In this document: piece by piece, positions 60,231 through 64,000 of the stretch | Layout of the letters: every line of letters begins with the position of its first letter | Position numbering within the stretch: the first letter of the stretch is position 1 | Source: CAVQBL01 sp963710715 | GTDB taxonomy: Bacteria; Pseudomonadota; Gammaproteobacteria; DSM-16500 | Assembly: GCA_963710715.1 (NCBI GenBank) | Contig: CAVQBL010000014.1 | Span: 62,001-126,000 of the forward strand | Direction: 5' to 3' | DNA: 64,000 nt | Program-made: the position numbers and the translations under genes | Notes under the pieces: model-generated | The model's input: the letters and a program-made list of their open reading frames with translations, nothing else | The model's database searches: none | Told to the model about the DNA's origin: nothing

Positions 60231-62303
60231 TCATGACCCAAGACTTAGTGTTCGTACTAGCGTTGGGGGAGGTGGTGGGGGATTCACTCCTGTTTGTTCG
60301 GGTGGTGTTGGTGGAGTCACTCTTCGCCCTGGTGGTGTTGGGGGAGTCGCCGAACCCGGAGCAGAAGAAACACTGCCGCTACGTTGCAATGGAGTAAGCA
60401 GAGGCGATGCAGAATGCGGAGATACAGCAGATTGAGCTCTGTCCCTAGGAAGAGCAAACATTGCTGGGCTGCCAGGTTGGCTTAAAGTAGCGCCTGGTAA
60501 ATTTAGTTTGACTGGAGTAACTGGTGAAGTAGGTTGGCTAGCCACCTTTTCTTCGTTAGCGCCTGTGTGTAACATCGGCACAGAGACATGAGGTTCGGTC
60601 GGAGAGCGAGGTTCACCATCCACCAACACTACTACTGCTTGTTGATCTGGTGCAGAGTCATTAGGTCCAGTTGTAGAGCTTGGAAGTGGTAATTCAATGT
60701 TCACCAACACTGATTGTTGAACTGGCGCTGCTTGTTCAGTAGCGCCTGTAGGTAACGCAAGGGGATTAACTGGAGGTAACGCATGTGGATCAATATGATT
60801 AGTACTTCCTAACACTGCTTGTTGAACTGGGGAATCGGGTCTTGTGATGTTTGCAGGAAGGAGTTCATGAATGGACGCGCGTCGTGGCGTCTCTGGTCTC
60901 TTGGCGCGAGCCGCCCGGGCTGCATTTAATTGTTCTACCCCAAATTTGGTGAGATGTTCAGCAAAGTACTTCTCTAATAGGGGTAATTCTGCGAGAGGAA
61001 TGTTTGCCTCAAGTTCTAAAAGACCATTTATAAAATCAACAGGAATTTTCCTTTTCCAGCTTGCAGCTTTGAGAAAATCCATTCCTGCGGCATACAGAGA
61101 AGATGGGCCTAATATCCCTAAAGTTAAATCCGATGCCAATGGAGATAGTGGATTCCGTCGAGTTACAGGATATCCATTTATAGCGAAAGCGATAGGTAAG
61201 TGCACCAATACAACCTCACAAAGAAAAGTGTAAGCAAAAGTGTTTAGAGCGCGCAGTGCGAGACTTAAATAATAAGAGACTTTTGGAAATTTATTAAAAA
61301 TATTAAGATAGCCATTTATAAGGGCTAAAGTAGCAAGAATAGCGCTGGGTAGAAGTAGTCCTAGCCTAGTCGCTGCTAGAAATGCTGTTCGTTGGGATTC
61401 ACTAAGGTTAAAAACGAATATGCCGCCTACCGAAGCCATAGGTCCTACTTGTGAAAAAGTTTTAAGAAATTTTATTAGCAGACTTTCCTCTTGCCTTATT
61501 TCCCACCTTAACTCTGTTCCTCGAAGTAGTTGTTCGTAATGATTGCCGTTGCCAGTAAGAACTCTTTTCCAATTTACCTTGCTTTCCTCTTCTTCAAGTA
61601 ATTGCCCACTATAAGCCAACCAGCTAGGACTAAGATTTAATTTACGTCGCAAAAGAGTGAGCAGTATCTCTGTAACGACAGAGGCACCTAAAATAGTAAG
61701 CATTAACATGCTTGGACTGAGCTGCTGCGCCGTGAGGTTTTCCTCGTTACCCTCCTTCTCCGCAAGTGTAATTACTGTGAATACAACGCTAGCGGCAGTA
61801 AAGCCCTTTACTGTTCTCGAACCAAGAGGCATTGCTTTTATTATGGTATTATGTCTCTCTCCTGATTCTGATTTCTTTGGATTATCGAATCGTTTACCTT
61901 TTTCGGTTGCGTATTTGAGATAAATCAAAGGATAAACAAGAGAAAGCACTGAAAGAGTAACTTGTGCGGGAACTATTAAAGTATATTCTCCATTGGAAAT
62001 ATTGTCAATAGCATAATAACATGCTATTGCAGACAATGTTGCAGCATCAAGAGTATATTCTGTAAATGATTTAAAGAATCTTCCAGTCCCAGTTGCAGCA
62101 CCATAAAGGCATTTTCCAACCCCTTTTAGGGTGCCAGAAAAGCAACTGCCCATCGCTCCAAAAATGGTTGAATTATGGCTTTTTTCATTGGGTATCTGGG
62201 CTTTTATTACGTTGAGTATCTGGGCTTTTGTTACATCGGGTATCTGGGTGTTTATTACGTCGGTTGAATTGCCAGTCTTTGGGTCTAGAGCTTCTATTTT
62301 CAT
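60231..62303 (-). CDS. Multi-pass membrane protein with Pro/Ser-rich tail; effector candidate
   Basis: 690 residues, no family recognised. The N-terminus has three tandem 8-residue units (DVINTQIP, DVTKAQIL, NVIKAQIP) from a 24-base repeat. About seven hydrophobic segments lie between residues 85 and 415 (for example TLSVLSLVYPLIYL, LLLPSAILATLALI). From about residue 470 the tail is Pro/Ser/Thr/Ala-rich with repeated VQQ motifs and ends in a six-proline run and LVRTLSLGS. AAGGA precedes ATG 62303. A membrane-inserted effector or a surface protein is possible; both are inference. Confidence 0.6.
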   Translation of the reverse strand: MKIEALDPKTGNSTDVINTQIPDVTKAQILNVIKAQIPNEKSHNSTIFGAMGSCFSGTLKGVGKCLYGAATGTGRFFKSFTEYTLDAATLSAIACYYAIDNISNGEYTLIVPAQVTLSVLSLVYPLIYLKYATEKGKRFDNPKKSESGERHNTIIKAMPLGSRTVKGFTAASVVFTVITLAEKEGNEENLTAQQLSPSMLMLTILGASVVTEILLTLLRRKLNLSPSWLAYSGQLLEEEESKVNWKRVLTGNGNHYEQLLRGTELRWEIRQEESLLIKFLKTFSQVGPMASVGGIFVFNLSESQRTAFLAATRLGLLLPSAILATLALINGYLNIFNKFPKVSYYLSLALRALNTFAYTFLCEVVLVHLPIAFAINGYPVTRRNPLSPLASDLTLGILGPSSLYAAGMDFLKAASWKRKIPVDFINGLLELEANIPLAELPLLEKYFAEHLTKFGVEQLNAARAARAKRPETPRRASIHELLPANITRPDSPVQQAVLGSTNHIDPHALPPVNPLALPTGATEQAAPVQQSVLVNIELPLPSSTTGPNDSAPDQQAVVVLVDGEPRSPTEPHVSVPMLHTGANEEKVASQPTSPVTPVKLNLPGATLSQPGSPAMFALPRDRAQSAVSPHSASPLLTPLQRSGSVSSAPGSATPPTPPGRRVTPPTPPEQTGVNPPPPPPTLVRTLSLGS
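62190..62261 (+). repeat. Three tandem 24-base repeats within coding sequence
   Basis: GGGTATCTGGGCTTTTATTA-type units at 62190, 62214 and 62238. They encode the (D/N)VxxxQI(P/L) octads near the N-terminus of the 690-residue protein. In-frame units could vary in number between strains. Confidence 0.75.
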
Positions 62304-62385
62304 ACTTAGATTTCCTTTTTGTTGTTCTTAAGGTAAGTTATGTTTTTCAACTCAGCAATATTTTTAAGGCTGAGATGTTTATTAA

Positions 62386-62478
62386 ATGATGTGTACTTTA
62401 TGCCAAAGTCAAAAAATAAGCAGCTGTACTATATGTCAACAAATTAATAATGTCCAGAAAAATTATGTGCGAGAATAA
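62386..62478 (+). CDS. Possible 30-residue protein with two CxxC pairs
   Basis: A short open frame starting MMCTLC with CTLC and CTIC pairs separated by about eight residues, like half of a zinc ribbon. The ribosome-binding site (GAG about 13 bases upstream) is weak. It lies in the 305-base gap between two genes on opposite strands. It may well be chance. Confidence 0.25.
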   Translation: MMCTLCQSQKISSCTICQQINNVQKNYVRE

Positions 62479-62506
62479 GTTCCAGTTTGCCGATGTATGC
62501 TATGGC

Positions 62507-62592
62507 TTGTAGGATATCAGCCCTATTCAATAAGGGCGAATATCGTATTGGCGTCGTCTTGGCATGCTTCTAGCTGAGGTTTTATCCTACAA
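62507..62592 (+). promoter_or_regulatory. Possible structured RNA leader of the MHS transporter
   Basis: TTGTAGGATA (62507-62516) pairs perfectly with TATCCTACAA (62583-62592), closing an 86-base region that contains a second hairpin GCCCTATT/AATAAGGGC (62520-62537). GATAT (62513-62517) can instead pair with ATATC (62540-62544), which would break the outer stem. The outer stem ends 16 bases before the start codon, close to the AAGGA site. No known riboswitch class was recognised. Confidence 0.4.
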
Positions 62593-62608
62593 ACTAATTA
62601 AGGAAAAT

Positions 62609-63871
62609 ATGCTAAATACACACATTTTTTCATTTCGCACAATGCTCGCATCCGCTATTGGCACGGTGCTTGAATGGTATGATTTTTCACTCTTTGCGTT
62701 TTTAACACCGATATTAGCCAATTTATTTTTCCCGCACGAAAACAAACTGACGGCAATGATGTTGATGTATACGATTTTTGCCATTGGTTTTTTTGCGCGA
62801 CCGCTGGGTGCAATGCTATTTGGTCATTTAGGCGATCGCATAGGACGCAAAAAAACCTTAGTGTTATCCATTTTACTCATGTCAGTGCCAACTTTTTGTA
62901 TTGGTGTTTTACCTACCTATGAAAAAATTGGCATCTTAGCCCCCGTGTTACTCATTTTATTTCGTATTTGCCAAGGATTGTCTGTAGGTGGTGAAACAAC
63001 AGGCGCAATACTTTTTGTTTTAGAATCTTCATCGAATAAGAAAAATGGTTTGACGGGAGGGTTTTTGTGGGCAATGACAGCTGTTGGAATGTTGTTAGGC
63101 TCATTTGCTGCTACGTTAGTCGCTAAATATGCACACATTGATTGGGTTTGGCGTATTCCTTTTTTGCTGGGTATCTTCACGGGATTCATTGGATATTTTG
63201 TCCGTAAACATGCTCACGAAACAACGGCATTCAACGAAATAATCAAACAAAATCAGAGAATAAAATTCCCTTTACTCGAAGGAATAATAAAATTTAAAAA
63301 AGAATTACTCATCATCATGGGCATTTATTTATTGAGCGCAATGATTACATATTTAATTTTTATTTTTATGCCAAGTTATGCTGCAAAAATCATTGGTATG
63401 CCTTTAGAAAAAGTCACCTGGATTAGTACCTTGGCTTTAGCGGGTAGTATTTTATTGGTCCCCATCGGCGGCTGGGTATCGGATGTTGTTGGTAGAAAAA
63501 ATTGTTTGCGCTGGGGAGCACTGGGGTTTTTATTGCTAAGCTATCCTTTGTACCAATTGATTGTGCAAGGATCGTTACAAAGTTTTATTATTGCAGAAAG
63601 TATTTTTGTGGTTTTAGCTGCTTGCTTTCAAGGACCTATTCCTGCATTTGTGTTGGAACAATTACCCACACGAGTGCGTTATAGTACCTCTGCAGTGGGT
63701 TACAATGTCAGCTATTCTCTTTTTGGTGGAACAGCACCTTTATTCGCGAGTTATATAGTAGAATTAACTGGCAATAAAGCGATGCCAGGATTATATCTGA
63801 TGTTAGGAGCATGCATTGCACTTATCGCCATCAGTTATGTTAATAGTGCGAGACAATTACAGTATGCATAA
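62609..63871 (+). CDS. MHS-family (ProP-like) metabolite:proton symporter
   Basis: An inner-membrane MFS carrier with 12 expected segments. The N-terminus ASAIGTVLEWYDFSLFAFL and the loop FGHLGDRIGRKKTLVLSI are typical of the MHS family (proline/betaine, citrate, ketoglutarate transport). GGETTGAILFVLES follows in helix 5. Substrate not determined. ATG 62609 has AAGGAAAAT directly upstream; an in-frame start at 62564 lies inside the structured leader and is less likely. About 420 residues. Confidence 0.88.
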   Translation: MLNTHIFSFRTMLASAIGTVLEWYDFSLFAFLTPILANLFFPHENKLTAMMLMYTIFAIGFFARPLGAMLFGHLGDRIGRKKTLVLSILLMSVPTFCIGVLPTYEKIGILAPVLLILFRICQGLSVGGETTGAILFVLESSSNKKNGLTGGFLWAMTAVGMLLGSFAATLVAKYAHIDWVWRIPFLLGIFTGFIGYFVRKHAHETTAFNEIIKQNQRIKFPLLEGIIKFKKELLIIMGIYLLSAMITYLIFIFMPSYAAKIIGMPLEKVTWISTLALAGSILLVPIGGWVSDVVGRKNCLRWGALGFLLLSYPLYQLIVQGSLQSFIIAESIFVVLAACFQGPIPAFVLEQLPTRVRYSTSAVGYNVSYSLFGGTAPLFASYIVELTGNKAMPGLYLMLGACIALIAISYVNSARQLQYA

Positions 63872-64000
63872 AAATATTTATTTGCTGAGCTACGCATCAG
63901 GCACAGGGGCTGCAGATCCGGGTAGTAGCCAGGGACCATTGGTTTTACAACAATCTCCTTATTTAACTGATATGGGTGGCGCTTTGCATTGGCAAGCTGT
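63864..64000 (+). CDS. N-terminal part of a gene cut by the window end; possibly ureohydrolase-like
   Basis: The frame from ATG 63864 overlaps the transporter stop by 8 bases and stays open to the window end (45 codons). It contains ADPGSSQGPLVLQQSPYL, which resembles the N-terminus of arginase/agmatinase-fold proteins (xxxGxxxGPxxL). Too little is visible for a firm call. Tight coupling suggests a shared pathway with the symporter. Confidence 0.5.
   Translation, partial: MHKNIYLLSYASGTGAADPGSSQGPLVLQQSPYLTDMGGALHWQA

Noticed and set aside
1..64000. tRNA or rRNA genes
   Set aside because: No cloverleaf with a TTCAA-type arm and no rRNA-like conserved stretch was noticed by eye; a tRNAscan run would be decisive.

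Overview
The window looks like a chromosomal segment of a low-GC (high-30s percent by eye), host-associated gammaproteobacterium of the order Legionellales (Coxiellaceae/Berkiellaceae-like). This rests on three things: gammaproteobacterial gene orders (mrdA-rodA-mltB; lepA-lepB-rnc-era-recO-pdxJ; sdhE-ygfX; kbl-tdh; lemA-htpX), a set of eukaryote-like effector candidates (ankyrin proteins, an OTU-type cysteine protease, polyproline proteins), and very many palindromic intergenic repeats. The species cannot be fixed from the sequence alone. No rRNA, tRNA, CRISPR array or transposase gene was recognised.

Layout. 1-4.2 kb: cell-wall elongation operon (PBP2, RodA, MltB) and a PagL-like lipid A deacylase, all on the minus strand. 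4.2-11.2 kb: an accessory island of effector-like genes on the minus strand. It holds an ankyrin protein with PPxY motifs, a duplicated ankyrin-OTU protein now split into three frames, and two unrecognised proteins. 11.2-28.1 kb: mostly housekeeping (ferrochelatase, HtpX/LemA, a methyltransferase, a large FAD/Fe-S oxidoreductase, a thioredoxin-like SSP411 protein, HtpG, alanine dehydrogenase, M17 aminopeptidase). 26.9-35.5 kb: a compact polyketide-like locus. A frameshifted alpha-oxoamine synthase is divergent from a 2254-residue KS-(dead AT)-ACP-KS-ACP-KS protein followed by a stand-alone ACP. 35.6-39.6 kb: a secreted NTF2-like protein, a small ankyrin protein and a polyproline protein with a possible DNase I/inositol-phosphatase-like fold. 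39.7-59.99 kb: a largely core region (tdh/kbl, sdhE/ygfX, the lepA to pdxJ run, gltX, cysS, acnA, hemF, an MFS carrier, YchJ, ZapE). 60.2-64 kb: a multi-pass membrane protein with a Pro-rich tail, an MHS-family symporter behind a possible structured leader, and the start of one more gene.

The most distinctive features are (1) the polyketide locus, which has three intact ketosynthases and three carrier proteins but no visible reductive, release or active acyltransferase domain, next to a PLP condensing enzyme that could release chains; and (2) several families of palindromic repeats (called A to E here). These nest inside one another, sit at convergent gene ends, and in at least seven genes supply the stop codon or the last residues of the protein. 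All functional calls come from reading motifs and gene order; no database search was run.
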